Assembly (NCBI GenBank): GCA_963741525.1
Contig: CAVUIW010000025.1
Location: 1 to 64,000 of the forward strand
DNA length: 64,000 nucleotides
Direction of reading: 5' to 3'
Origin: JANNSX01 sp963741525
GTDB lineage: Bacteria > Pseudomonadota > Alphaproteobacteria > Rhizobiales > Hyphomicrobiaceae
The notes under the pieces are model-generated. The model made no database searches and was not told the DNA's origin. It worked only from the letters and a program-made list of their open reading frames with translations. Both the position numbers and the translations under genes were made by a program. Positions 53,857 to 62,391 of this stretch are shown one piece after another; position 1 is the stretch's first letter, and each line of letters begins with the position of its first letter.

Positions 53857-54033
53857 CCATACCTTGCGTCGACGCCCCGAAATGGGCCCACCCACGCCTC
53901 AATGGCGCCGGAAGTAACGGAAAAGTTAGCATAGTCGATCTTGTATCGATCCCGATCGGACGGGAGTACCGCGCACCCGCGTCCTCAGTAAGCCCGGGCT
54001 TGTCAGCCCAAGAGTTAATTCGGGTCGGAACAT

Positions 54034-55119
54034 ATGATGAAGCTTTCTTTCGCCGCCTCTGCCTTTGCCGTCATGCTGCTGAGCAGCACGGCCTTCGCCG
54101 CCGTCACACCGGCCATCCTCACCTCGGATGGCAACAGCGTGCCCGCCTGCGTCAAGCCCGACCGGCTGATGCAGTTCGTGAAGGCCCGCAACAAAACGCT
54201 CGACACGCGGCTCGACAACATCGCGGCCGACTACAAGACGCACGGCACCGCGCTCGGCGTCCGCTGGGACTACGCCTTCTTCCAGATGCTGGTCGAGACG
54301 AACTGGCTGTCTTACAAGGCGCCCAGCGGCAAATGGGGCGACGTGAAACCGGCGCAGAACAATTTCGCCGGCCTCGGCGCGACCGGCAACGGCACCCCCG
54401 GCGAGAGCTTCGCGGATGTCTCGACGGGCGTGCTCGGCCATCTCGGCCATATCCGCCTCTACTCCGGTAATCCGGTCGAGGAGCCTGCCGCCGAGCGCAC
54501 CAAACTCGTTACCGATATCATCCTGCCCTGGGCGCAGGGCTTCGACCGGCCGGTGACCTTCACCGATCTGACCAAGCGCTGGTCGCCGACCGACAAGGGA
54601 TATTCGGACGACATCGAGACCGTCGCCAAGTCCTATCGCGGCAAGTTCTGCACCGGCAACGAAGAGGAGGAGACGGTCGCCGAGGCCCCCGCCGCCGACG
54701 CGACGGCCTCGGTTGATACCGCGACGCACAAAGCCGACGAAAGCGGCGACCAATCCGAGAAAGACATCCTCGCCAACAAAAAGATGGCGCTCGGCGTCAA
54801 TCCCGATGAAACCGCGCTGGCCACGAGCGAGACCAAGACCAAGGTCGCATCGCTGTCGGCTCCAGCTTTGCCTGCCGAGCCTGCCAACAGCGCCTGCAAG
54901 GTCTTCACCGCAAGCTACGGCGGCGCCAAGGCGTTGCTGATCGCCTCCAAAGGCGAAGGCCTCACGCGCTACACCGCGCTCTCCGTCCACGAGGGCAAGG
55001 AGAACGCCCAGGCCGAGGCCTTCATCAAGGTCTATGCCAAGGGCGGCGAGATGGTCGGCAGCTTTTCCTCCGAGGATGAAGCGCTCGCCAAGGCCTTCGA
55101 GCTCTGCCCGGAGAGCTGA
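54034..55119 (+). CDS. Exported glucosaminidase-domain protein
   Basis: 361 residues. Signal peptide LSFAASAFAVMLLSSTAFAA. Residues 40-200 resemble the N-acetylglucosaminidase (peptidoglycan hydrolase) domain: ALGVRWDYAFFQMLVETNWL, PAQNNFAGLGATGNGTPGES, DVSTGVLGHLGHIRLYSG. The Glu of LVETNWL is the likely general acid. Residues 210-290 are a disordered acidic/Ala linker, and a small C-terminal domain (ACKVFTASYGGAKALLIASK, EAFIKVYAKGGEMVGSF) follows that recalls SPOR-type units. Probably acts on the cell wall in the periplasm. Confidence 0.8.
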   Translation: MMKLSFAASAFAVMLLSSTAFAAVTPAILTSDGNSVPACVKPDRLMQFVKARNKTLDTRLDNIAADYKTHGTALGVRWDYAFFQMLVETNWLSYKAPSGKWGDVKPAQNNFAGLGATGNGTPGESFADVSTGVLGHLGHIRLYSGNPVEEPAAERTKLVTDIILPWAQGFDRPVTFTDLTKRWSPTDKGYSDDIETVAKSYRGKFCTGNEEEETVAEAPAADATASVDTATHKADESGDQSEKDILANKKMALGVNPDETALATSETKTKVASLSAPALPAEPANSACKVFTASYGGAKALLIASKGEGLTRYTALSVHEGKENAQAEAFIKVYAKGGEMVGSFSSEDEALAKAFELCPES

Positions 55120-55307
55120 GAGATTTGGGAGTCGGGAGCCGGGACCCTGCACCTTCGATGTGAGGACCGGCGCGATCTGAGCATTCCCCGACTCCCGCTT
55201 GTTTCAGAAATACTGTCTTGTGTTGCAGAGCGAAGGATAATCACCCTGTCGCCATGATCGGTCCCCATCTGCCAGCATCGAGCCTTGCTCGATAGGAGGA
55301 TGGGTTC

Positions 55308-55838
55308 ATGCGCGCTATCATTGCCAAGCTTGCCGCTGCTGCCTTCGCGTCCGTGTTATCGTTGCCAACCAGCGCCTCCGCCGCGGGCGAGCACCCGCCC
55401 GGTTGCTACTCGATGCTGCTCGTCAACGTCATCGACGGCGATACGGTGTATGGCTATGTCGACACCTCCGATCCTGAAGTGGCGATCCGCGTCAAGCTCC
55501 GCATCACCGGCATCGACACGCCGGAGACGGGCGGCCGGGCCCAGTGCGACGCCGAGCGCGCCAAGGCCGTCGAGGCGAAGAGCTTTCTCGTCAGCCAGCT
55601 TTCCGAAGGATTGTCCCGTCCCGTGCGCGGGCTCGCCCGCGTCTGCGAGATCGAGAGCGACAAGTATGGCGGCCGCCGCCTCGGCCGGCTCGAAGTCTAT
55701 GCCAACCACAAGTGGCTCGACCTCGGCAGCCTGATGATCAAGAAGGGCCTCGCCTTCCCCTATGCCGGCGGCAAGCGCGGCGAGGCCTGGTGCACCTGCC
55801 TCGACGGCGGCCAGTGCCCGGAGGGATATCAGGGCTAG
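55308..55838 (+). CDS. Exported thermonuclease (SNase-like) family protein
   Basis: 176 residues. Signal peptide ending TSASAAGEH; the OB-fold nuclease motifs are NVIDGDTVYGYV (calcium Asp), RVKLRITGIDTPETGG (catalytic region with Asp and Glu) and RRLGRLEVYANHKWLDLGSL, MIKKGLAFPY. Cleaves phosphodiester bonds in the periplasm or outside the cell. Catalytic Arg in LRITGID and Glu in TPE are retained. GGAGGATGGG before ATG. Confidence 0.88.
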   Translation: MRAIIAKLAAAAFASVLSLPTSASAAGEHPPGCYSMLLVNVIDGDTVYGYVDTSDPEVAIRVKLRITGIDTPETGGRAQCDAERAKAVEAKSFLVSQLSEGLSRPVRGLARVCEIESDKYGGRRLGRLEVYANHKWLDLGSLMIKKGLAFPYAGGKRGEAWCTCLDGGQCPEGYQG

Positions 55839-55999
55839 CGATGCTGACCAAGCCCCGAAGGGGCTGCGGATTATACTACGGGTGAGCGCAGCGAGCCCGT
55901 GGGGAACGTCTCGCCCGAAGCTCCGTCCCAAAGCGGCGGAGGATGGGTGGCGTGGTCCTCCTCTGCCCCTGCCGGGGCAGCATCGTTCAACCTTTTCTC

Positions 56000-56081
56000 C
56001 CACGGGTTCGCTGCGAGGCTGGGCCTTCGCCCGGCCTCGCGCTGAACCCGTGGCTACAGTCAATGGCCCCTCTGGGGCCAT
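56000..56081. repeat. Large hairpin and short palindrome in a gene-free stretch
   Basis: 56000-56053: CCACGGGTTC / GAACCCGTGG with a second inner stem GCGAGGC / GCCTCGC. 56063-56081: ATGGCCCC-TCT-GGGGCCAT. A related ACGGGTGAGCGC / GCGAGCCCGT pair lies near 55878-55900. No gene in 55839-56189. Confidence 0.75.
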
Positions 56082-56132
56082 CGAACGGGTCGAGCATTCT
56101 GCGGTTTGGCATAGTCGGTCTTTTCAAAACAA

Positions 56133-56156
56133 CAGGGCGGCTCGAGGGCCGCCCTG
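56133..56156 (-). terminator. Rho-independent terminator of the peptide-binding protein gene
   Basis: CAGGGCGGC-TCGAGG-GCCGCCCTG, perfect 9-bp stem; on the minus strand it is followed by TTGTTTTGAAAAG. Lies 34 bases after the stop codon at 56190. Confidence 0.85.
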
Positions 56157-56189
56157 CGTGATCGTCCTGCCGTTCCCAGCAAAGACCTA

Positions 56190-57779
56190 CTACTTGATAT
56201 CCACGCCGTAGAACTCATGCCGGCCGAAGGGGCTGACCTTATAGCCATCGACTTCCTTGCGGATCGGCTCGAAGACGGTCGAGTGCGCGACCGTCAGCGA
56301 GGGCACGTTCTCGACCAGGATCGCCTGCATCTTCTGATAGAGTTCGGTGCGCTTGGCCGCGTCCGACATGTTGCGTGCCTCGACCATCATCTTGTTGAAG
56401 TCGTCATTGCACCACTTGGCGATGTTCTGACCGGCGGGCTTGCCGTCGGTGCAGCCGAGTAGGAAGTAGAAGTTGTCGGGATCGCCGTTGTCGCCGGTCC
56501 AGCCGAGCAAGCCCATCTGATGCTCGCCGGCCTGCAGACGCTTGCGATACTCGCCCCACTCGAAGCTCTTGAGTTCAGCCGTGATGCCGACCTTCGCGAG
56601 GTCAGCCTGCATCATCTCGGCCATGCGCTTCGCGTTGGGGTTGTAGGGACGCTGCACCGGCATCCACCACAGATCGGTCGTCAGCGTCTCGACGCCGGCG
56701 GCCTTCAGCATCTCCTTGGCCTTGTCCGGGCTGTACTCGATCTCGGCCGTGCCCTCATTGTAGGACCACATAGTCGGCGGGATGAAGTTCTTCGCCTTCT
56801 GCCCTGCGCCCTGATAGACCTCCTTCAGGATCGCATCGCGGTCGATGGCCATGGCGACGGCCTTGCGAACCTCGACCTTATCGAAGGGCGGCTTCTCGGC
56901 GTTCATGGCAAGATAGCCGATGTTGAGGCCGGCCTGCTCGAGGACGGTGACGGCCGCATCCGCCTTCATCGCCGGGAGATCCGCCGGGTTCGGCGCGATC
57001 ATGACATGGCACTCGCCGGCCTTGATCTTGGCGTAGCGCGCCGTCGGATCGGGCGTGATGGCGAAGACGAGATCGTCGATCGCGGCCTTGCCGCCCCAAT
57101 AGCCGTCGAAGGCTTTGAAGCGGATGACCGCGTCCTTTTGGTACGCGACGAAGGAGAACGGTCCCGTGCCGATCGGCTCTTGGTCGACCTTCTCGGGCGT
57201 GCCGGCCTTGAGCATGGCATCGCCGTACTCACCCGACAGGATGGTCGCGAAATCCATCGCCATGTTGGCGATGAAGGGGGCGTTGGGCTGCGAGAGCGTG
57301 AAGACGACGGTCAGGTCGTCCGTCTTCTCGATGTTGGCGATGATGCCCGGCATGTCCATGTCATTGAAGTAGTCGTAGGCGCCGCCGGAGACCTTATTGT
57401 AGGGGTGATCCGCCTTCCACATGCGGTTGAAGGAGAACAGCACGTCGTCGGCGTTGAAGTCGCGGGTTGGCGTGAAAGCGGCGTTCGATTGCACCTTGAC
57501 GCCGGCGCGGAGCTTGAACGTCACGGTCTTGCCGTCGTCGCTGGTCGACCAGCTTTCGGCGAGGCCCGGAATGACCTTCGTCGAGCCGCGCTCGAACTCG
57601 ACGAGCTGGTTGTACATCGGCCGGGCCGCATCGAGGCTGGTGCCGGTGGTGTTGATTTGCGGGTTGAAGTTCTCTGGCGACCCTTCCGAGCAGTAGACGA
57701 GGGTTTTGGCGTTTGCGCCGCTGGCGAGCAGCGTGCCCGCGAGCAGGCCGAGCGCCAGGGTTTTCGTGATGTGACGCAT
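56190..57779 (-). CDS. ABC transporter substrate-binding protein, peptide/nickel (DppA) family
   Basis: 529 residues. Signal peptide MRHITKTLALGLLAGTLLAS, GANAK. Family 5 solute-binding text: LVYCSEGSPENFNPQINTTG, ESWSTSDDGKTVTFKLRAGV, DFNADDVLFSFNRMWK, EPIGTGPFSFVAYQKDAVIR, VEVRKAVAMAIDRDAI, GLLGWTGDNGDPDNFYFLLG and HSTVFEPIRKEVDGYKV, closest to dipeptide-binding proteins. GGGAGGAAACTGC precedes ATG 57779, preferred over 57794. No permease or ATPase gene adjoins, so it is an orphan in this window. Strong terminator downstream. Confidence 0.93.
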   Translation of the reverse strand: MRHITKTLALGLLAGTLLASGANAKTLVYCSEGSPENFNPQINTTGTSLDAARPMYNQLVEFERGSTKVIPGLAESWSTSDDGKTVTFKLRAGVKVQSNAAFTPTRDFNADDVLFSFNRMWKADHPYNKVSGGAYDYFNDMDMPGIIANIEKTDDLTVVFTLSQPNAPFIANMAMDFATILSGEYGDAMLKAGTPEKVDQEPIGTGPFSFVAYQKDAVIRFKAFDGYWGGKAAIDDLVFAITPDPTARYAKIKAGECHVMIAPNPADLPAMKADAAVTVLEQAGLNIGYLAMNAEKPPFDKVEVRKAVAMAIDRDAILKEVYQGAGQKAKNFIPPTMWSYNEGTAEIEYSPDKAKEMLKAAGVETLTTDLWWMPVQRPYNPNAKRMAEMMQADLAKVGITAELKSFEWGEYRKRLQAGEHQMGLLGWTGDNGDPDNFYFLLGCTDGKPAGQNIAKWCNDDFNKMMVEARNMSDAAKRTELYQKMQAILVENVPSLTVAHSTVFEPIRKEVDGYKVSPFGRHEFYGVDIK

Positions 57780-57954
57780 GCAGTTTCCTCCCATGGCTCC
57801 ACCTGATGGGGATTGTGAAAGATGGTGGAGCGGATGGTGGCGACCTTAGCCCAGGTCGGTTGGCCGAGGCAAAGGGGGGCTGATCCGGTCAACACCGTGT
57901 TCCGGCCCGGCAAAATTTGTTCGTGAGGCGAAATCGTGACGGCCGGGCTCGTCC

Positions 57955-58638
57955 TCAAGGGCGCTTTTGCAGCTCGTGCCATCGGCGGCGCAAATGATCC
58001 GCCTCGCTATGGAAGCGCGCGCCCGTCGCGGTGCAGGACTGTAGTCGATCGACGCGGAAGTGACGGAAGCCGCCGCGCAGGTCGCACCATGCCACCAGTA
58101 CCAGCGCCTCGATGTAGTAAACGACCGCGAGCGGCTTGACCTTCCGGACCGTCGTCTCGGATTTTGCATCGACATAGGTGATCGACAAGACTTCCGTCTC
58201 GCGGATGGCCCGCCGCAAGCGTTCAGGATCGATGAGCGAGGGGGGTATGGAGTGCCAGCCGGAGGCGTGCAGGTAAGGCGTATCGAAGTCGTCCTCGAGG
58301 TCCTCCGGCACCACATCCGCGATCTTGCGGCTTGCGCTTCGGGCCGCCTTCAGCAGGCTCCGGTCCCCCGTGCGGCCGAGCAACGCCAAGCCCACAGTGA
58401 TCGCCTCCGCCTCCTCTGCCGTGAACATCACAGGCGGCAGATCGAAGCCCGGCCGCATGACATAGCCGATGCCGGCCTCGCCCGCGATCGGCACGCGCAT
58501 GGACTGCAGAGTGGCGATATCGCGATAGACCGTGCGCTTGGTGACTTCGAGCGCCTCGGCGATCTCGGCCGCTGTCATCGGCGCCTCCGCCGAGCGCAGG
58601 ATCTGGATCACCTCGAACATGCGGTCTGAGCGGCTCAC
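57955..58638 (-). CDS. YafY-type HTH-WYL transcriptional regulator
   Basis: 227 residues from GTG 58638, which has GAGGGAGA eight bases upstream (an ATG at 58659 is also in frame). N-terminal HTH (FEVIQILRSAEAPMTAAEIA, EALEVTKRTVYRDIATLQSM) and a C-terminal WYL-type ligand domain (LLGRTGDRSLLKAARSASRK, VVYYIEALVLVAWCDLRGGF, RHFRVDRLQSC). Divergent from the gene at 58747; a palindrome at 58681-58704 between them has the TGACA-N6-TGTCA form, so it likely regulates both. Confidence 0.9.
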   Translation of the reverse strand: MSRSDRMFEVIQILRSAEAPMTAAEIAEALEVTKRTVYRDIATLQSMRVPIAGEAGIGYVMRPGFDLPPVMFTAEEAEAITVGLALLGRTGDRSLLKAARSASRKIADVVPEDLEDDFDTPYLHASGWHSIPPSLIDPERLRRAIRETEVLSITYVDAKSETTVRKVKPLAVVYYIEALVLVAWCDLRGGFRHFRVDRLQSCTATGARFHSEADHLRRRWHELQKRP

Positions 58639-58680
58639 GGGATGGTCTCCCTCGGGCATTGGGGGCTCGGTACCACATCA

Positions 58681-58704
58681 CTGCTGACACCCTGTTGTCA
58701 GCAG
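58681..58704. promoter_or_regulatory. Operator palindrome between YafY-type regulator and divergent gene
   Basis: CTGCTGACA-CCCTGT-TGTCAGCAG, perfect 9-bp arms with a 6-base spacer, in the 108-base divergent gap. Form and place fit the site of the adjacent HTH-WYL dimer. Confidence 0.8.
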
Positions 58705-58746
58705 GCTTTCGCTACGGTCGGCGCTTTCGAAACCGGAGGAAGCCCG

Positions 58747-59187
58747 ATGATCGAGCCATTCATGACGCCATCCATCCGCATGGAGCGCCTCTATTCCGTT
58801 CGCGTGCTCGCCCCGGTCGAAGACGTCGAGCGCCTCATGGCGCACGTCGCGCGCATCGTGCCACTGACCCAGGGCGCCTACGACAACAACGCCTGGGTGG
58901 CGGCGCCGGGGATCGAGCGTTACCGCCCGCTCGACGGCGCGGCAGCCGGGCGCGAGACCGAGGTGCGGCAGCGCCCCGGCGTCGTCGAGATCAATTTCGA
59001 GATTCCGCCCGACCGGCGCATCCTAGAGGAGGTCGTCGAGGCCATCTATCAGGTCCACAGCTACCAGGAGCAGACCATCAAGGTCGAAGAGCTGCTGGTG
59101 AGCCGCACCAAGGGGCTCGACGACAAGGCCAATCCGCACCGTTGGTGGAACACGACGGGCGATTGGAAGACGAAGTCCGATGGCTGA
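58747..59187 (+). CDS. Small protein with NIF3/CutA-like fold, partner of the WYL regulator
   Basis: 146 residues. RMERLYSVRVLAPVEDVERL, MAHVARIVPLTQGAYDNNAW, VVEINFEIPPDRRILEEVVE, AIYQVHSYQEQTIKVEELLV. Alternating strands and helices with the VHSYQEQTIKVEE segment match the structural Nif3-N-like domain found beside YafY-type regulators. Function unknown; perhaps metal or ligand binding. ATG 58747 chosen, with GGAGGAAG upstream. Convergent with kdsD. Confidence 0.8.
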   Translation: MIEPFMTPSIRMERLYSVRVLAPVEDVERLMAHVARIVPLTQGAYDNNAWVAAPGIERYRPLDGAAAGRETEVRQRPGVVEINFEIPPDRRILEEVVEAIYQVHSYQEQTIKVEELLVSRTKGLDDKANPHRWWNTTGDWKTKSDG

Positions 59188-59220
59188 GGCACCGGCAAGG
59201 ACGAACCTCGGGTTTCCGCC

Positions 59221-60303
59221 CTACGCCACCCCTGCCCGCAGCAGATCGTGCACATGGATGATGCCGACGGGCTTGCCCTTCTCGACCACGAACACCGAGG
59301 TGATCTTGGACGAGTTGATCACCTCCAGCGCGGCGGAAGCGAGCATGTCGGGCGGCACGGATTTGGGCGCCCGCGTCATGATGTCGGCGGTCTTGAGCTT
59401 CAGCAGATTGCGCTGCATGTGGCGGCGCAGGTCGCCATCCGTGATGACGCCTGCGAGGCGGCCTTTACTGTCGACGACGCCGAGGCAGCCGAAGCTCTTC
59501 TCGGTCATGACGACGAGTGCCACGCTCATGGCGACGCGTAAGCCCGCGATAGGCAGGCGATCGCCGCGATGCATGACGTCGGCGACGAACTTCAGGCTTG
59601 CGCCCAGCTGGCCGCCGGGGTGGAAGGTCTTGAAGTCGGCGGCGGTGAAGCCCTTCCCCTCGAGCAGCGCCACCGCGAGGCTGTCGCCCAGCGCCAGCTG
59701 CATCGTCGTCGACGTGGTGGGCGCCAGGCCATGCGGGCAGGCCTCCGTCGATTTCGGCAGCACGAGCGAGATGGCCGCCGCCCGCGCCAGCGCACTCTCG
59801 GCCCGGCTGGTCACCGCGATGAGCGGCACACGGAAGCGGCCGGAATAGGTGATGAGGCTTTTCAGCTCGACCGTCTCGCCGGACCAGGACAGCGCCAAAA
59901 TCACGTCGTCCGTCGTCACCATGCCGAGATCGCCATGGCCGGCCTCGGAGGGGTGGACGAAATAGGCGGGCGTGCCGGTCGAGGCCAGCGTCGCCGCGAT
60001 CTTGCGCGCGACATGACCGCTCTTGCCCATGCCGGAGACGATGACCCGGCCGCGAGCCGAGGCGATGAGGCCGACGGCGTCGCGGAACGGGGTTGCGAGG
60101 TCGCCGCTCAGCGCGGCATGGAGGGCCGTCAAGCCCTCCGCCTCCAGGCGAACCGTGCGCAAGGCGGACTCGACGGCGGCTTCGGAAATCCGGCCCGGCT
60201 TCGAGCCGACGCGCGCAGCGGGCTTACGGACAAGGGCGCGCGCGCGTGCCTTCGTCTTGCCCGGACGCCTGCTAACGGCGGTTTTTCGCCCAAGGCGTTT
60301 CAT
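59221..60303 (-). CDS. kdsD: Arabinose-5-phosphate isomerase, KpsF/GutQ family
   Basis: 360 residues. Interconverts ribulose-5-phosphate and arabinose-5-phosphate, first step of Kdo for lipopolysaccharide. SIS domain: GRVIVSGMGKSGHVARKIAA, PAYFVHPSEAGHGDLGMVT, ILALSWSGETVELKSL, STEACPHGLAPTTSTTMQLA; then two CBS domains: LRVAMSVALVVMTEKSFGCL and ADIMTRAPKSVPPDMLASAA. Unusual: the first 45 residues are Arg/Lys-rich (RLGRKTAVSRRPGKTKARAR) before the normal start region SEAAVESALRTVRLEAEGL. Part of an envelope polysaccharide neighbourhood with galU and galE. Confidence 0.92.
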   Translation of the reverse strand: MKRLGRKTAVSRRPGKTKARARALVRKPAARVGSKPGRISEAAVESALRTVRLEAEGLTALHAALSGDLATPFRDAVGLIASARGRVIVSGMGKSGHVARKIAATLASTGTPAYFVHPSEAGHGDLGMVTTDDVILALSWSGETVELKSLITYSGRFRVPLIAVTSRAESALARAAAISLVLPKSTEACPHGLAPTTSTTMQLALGDSLAVALLEGKGFTAADFKTFHPGGQLGASLKFVADVMHRGDRLPIAGLRVAMSVALVVMTEKSFGCLGVVDSKGRLAGVITDGDLRRHMQRNLLKLKTADIMTRAPKSVPPDMLASAALEVINSSKITSVFVVEKGKPVGIIHVHDLLRAGVA

Positions 60304-60413
60304 TCTGGCCTCTCGTTCCCCTTCGCACCTCGGCCCTGGCCGCAGCCTTGAAGAGTTGAGGCCCCTTGTCCAGCATGCAGGGCGGCCTTTCAACGGACAC
60401 GGCGTCTCACTCT

Positions 60414-60535
60414 AGGGTGTTTCCCATCTTGGTTGAATCACTCCAACACCCTAATTCCTTGGTTTGTCGTGCTTCTTATCGGAAAACCGCTTCGCATCCC
60501 GGCCTTCGCCGGGACAGGCTTTTTCCGGAAGCACT
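60414..60535. repeat. Dispersed repeat C, copy 3 (reverse), with a nested hairpin
   Basis: Reverse complement of the 38763 copy: GGGTGTT...AACACCC hairpin, TTGGTTTGTCGTGCTTCTTA linker, then the CGGAAAA hairpin. Between GCTTCGC and TTTTCCGG about 23 bases are inserted, containing CCCGGC-CTTC-GCCGGG, a second palindrome. Lies between kdsD and the barrel gene. Confidence 0.85.
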
Positions 60536-60624
60536 CAATTGGGTCTGGCAACCACTCCTTAACCGCTCCGAAGGCACTGTCGGGGCCAGTCCCGCGTAGA
60601 AACCGCTTTGTCCTCGAGATCTGC

Positions 60625-62337
60625 GTGGCGAGACTGTCTCAACTCATCCGGATCGTCGCCGGCGCGAGCCTCCTCGCGCTCGCCTGTGGCATGCCTGGAG
60701 CCTGGGCGCAGTCGAGCGCGACGGCCGCCGAGGAGGCGCTCGGCGATCTGCGCGGCACAGCCTCGGATGCAACGAGCCCCGGCGCTTCAGCGGATGAACT
60801 GGGCGATGCCGGGAGCTATGGCGAGCCAGCGCCGCTCGACGATCAGGAGGCCGAGCGTCCCGCCGTCCAGGACGGCGACATCAATGTCGATCTCGAGCCG
60901 CCGTCGGCAGATGCGGAACCGTTGGACCCCGACACCGAACAACCACTCGACGCCGACCTTGCCGCCGACGGCACGCCGGACGAGATCGCCGAAGCGCCCG
61001 CGGACGACCCTACTCCGGCGGTGTCGCAGAATACCGGCCGCGCCATCGAGATCGTCGACCCGGCGGACCTCGATCCCTCCGCCACATCGCCCGAGCCCGG
61101 CGCCGGGGAGACGGCCGATCCCGCTGCCGAGGCCACAGCCGAAGCGCCGCCAGACCCCGGCGGAGACGGTGGCGGGCTGCCGGCGGTCGGACCCAGCTTC
61201 CGGCCTACTTACGAGGAAGAGGACCCCTACGCGCCGATCGGCATCCGCGCCGGGAGCTTTATCCTCTATCCCTCCGTGACGCTCGAGCAGCGTTTCGACG
61301 ACAACGTGCTCCGGACCGGATCCGGCGCCATCTCCGACCGTGCGCTCGCCATCCTCCCCGCGCTCAGGGTCGTCTCGGATTGGAGCCGGCATAGTCTGGA
61401 AGCCGATGTCTCGGGCATTGCGAGCACGTATCAGAAATTCGACAGCGAAGACGAGCGCTCCCTCGACGCCAAGTTGCGCGGGCGTGTCGACGTGACGAGC
61501 GACACCCTCATCGATGGCGCGCTCGGCTACCTGCTCTCGCAGGAAAGCCGCGGCACAATCGACTTCCCGGCCGGCGCGGCCGACCGGCCCGATGTCACCG
61601 CCAAGACCGCAAGCTTGGCGCTCACCCAGCGCTTCAACCGCCTGACCTTGCGGCTGCGCGGCGCCCTCGCCGATAGCGAACGCAGCGGCGACGGCCTCGA
61701 TGCCTCCGAGGACTACATCGAGAAGGCGTTGGGCTTGCGCGCGGCCTACGAGGTTTCGCCGGGGCTGCACCTCTTCGTCGAGCACGAGGTATCGCGGCGG
61801 ACCTATGGCGCGGCCTCCGCCGCCGACGGTCTGCTGCGCGATGCCGACGGCCACGTCACACGCGCGGGCGTTGCCGCCGAGATCACGGCGAAGCTCACCG
61901 GCGAGCTTTCGGCCGGCAAGCTCGTCGAGAGCCCCGATGCCGATGCGTTGGCCTCCATCGAGGGTCTCGTTGCCGACGGCAAGCTCACCTGGACACCCTC
62001 CGCGCTGACAACCATCAATCTCGGCTTCCGCTCCGCCATAGCGCCGACCTCCATCGCCGGCTCGGCTGGAGCCTTGGAGCGCAACGCCGATCTGGAAGTC
62101 CGCCACGAGTTCCGCCGCTGGTTCGCGGCCATCGCCGGCCTCGACTATACCGCCCGCGACTATGCCGGCACGGCGATCGAGGAGGACGCGCTCACCGGCC
62201 GCTTCGGCCTCGAATACCTCGTCGGCCGAGAGTGGGTGCTCGGCGCCGCCTATGAGCGCACGGAATTCTGGTCGAGCGAGGCGGGCGGGGATTATACGGA
62301 CAATCTGTTCCGGGTGACGGGGACGTTGCGGCAGTAG
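60625..62337 (+). CDS. Outer-membrane beta-barrel protein with acidic N-terminal linker
   Basis: 570 residues from GTG 60625, which gives a signal peptide (LIRIVAGASLLALACGMPGA, WAQ). Residues 28-185 are disordered, Asp/Glu/Ala/Pro-rich (LEPPSADAEPLDPDTEQPLD). Residues 190-570 alternate polar and hydrophobic residues: GSFILYPSVTLEQRFDDNVL, HSLEADVSGIASTYQKFD, FVEHEVSRRTYGA, WVLGAAYERTEFWSSEAGGD, ending in a barrel-type strand LFRVTGTLRQ. Similar barrels accompany polysaccharide export systems. The open frame extends upstream through repeat C but without protein support. Confidence 0.85.
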   Translation: MARLSQLIRIVAGASLLALACGMPGAWAQSSATAAEEALGDLRGTASDATSPGASADELGDAGSYGEPAPLDDQEAERPAVQDGDINVDLEPPSADAEPLDPDTEQPLDADLAADGTPDEIAEAPADDPTPAVSQNTGRAIEIVDPADLDPSATSPEPGAGETADPAAEATAEAPPDPGGDGGGLPAVGPSFRPTYEEEDPYAPIGIRAGSFILYPSVTLEQRFDDNVLRTGSGAISDRALAILPALRVVSDWSRHSLEADVSGIASTYQKFDSEDERSLDAKLRGRVDVTSDTLIDGALGYLLSQESRGTIDFPAGAADRPDVTAKTASLALTQRFNRLTLRLRGALADSERSGDGLDASEDYIEKALGLRAAYEVSPGLHLFVEHEVSRRTYGAASAADGLLRDADGHVTRAGVAAEITAKLTGELSAGKLVESPDADALASIEGLVADGKLTWTPSALTTINLGFRSAIAPTSIAGSAGALERNADLEVRHEFRRWFAAIAGLDYTARDYAGTAIEEDALTGRFGLEYLVGREWVLGAAYERTEFWSSEAGGDYTDNLFRVTGTLRQ

Positions 62338-62391
62338 GTGCCCTTCCTACCCCTTCATATGGGGAGGAAAGATGCGGCGAGCTTCGTGCTC

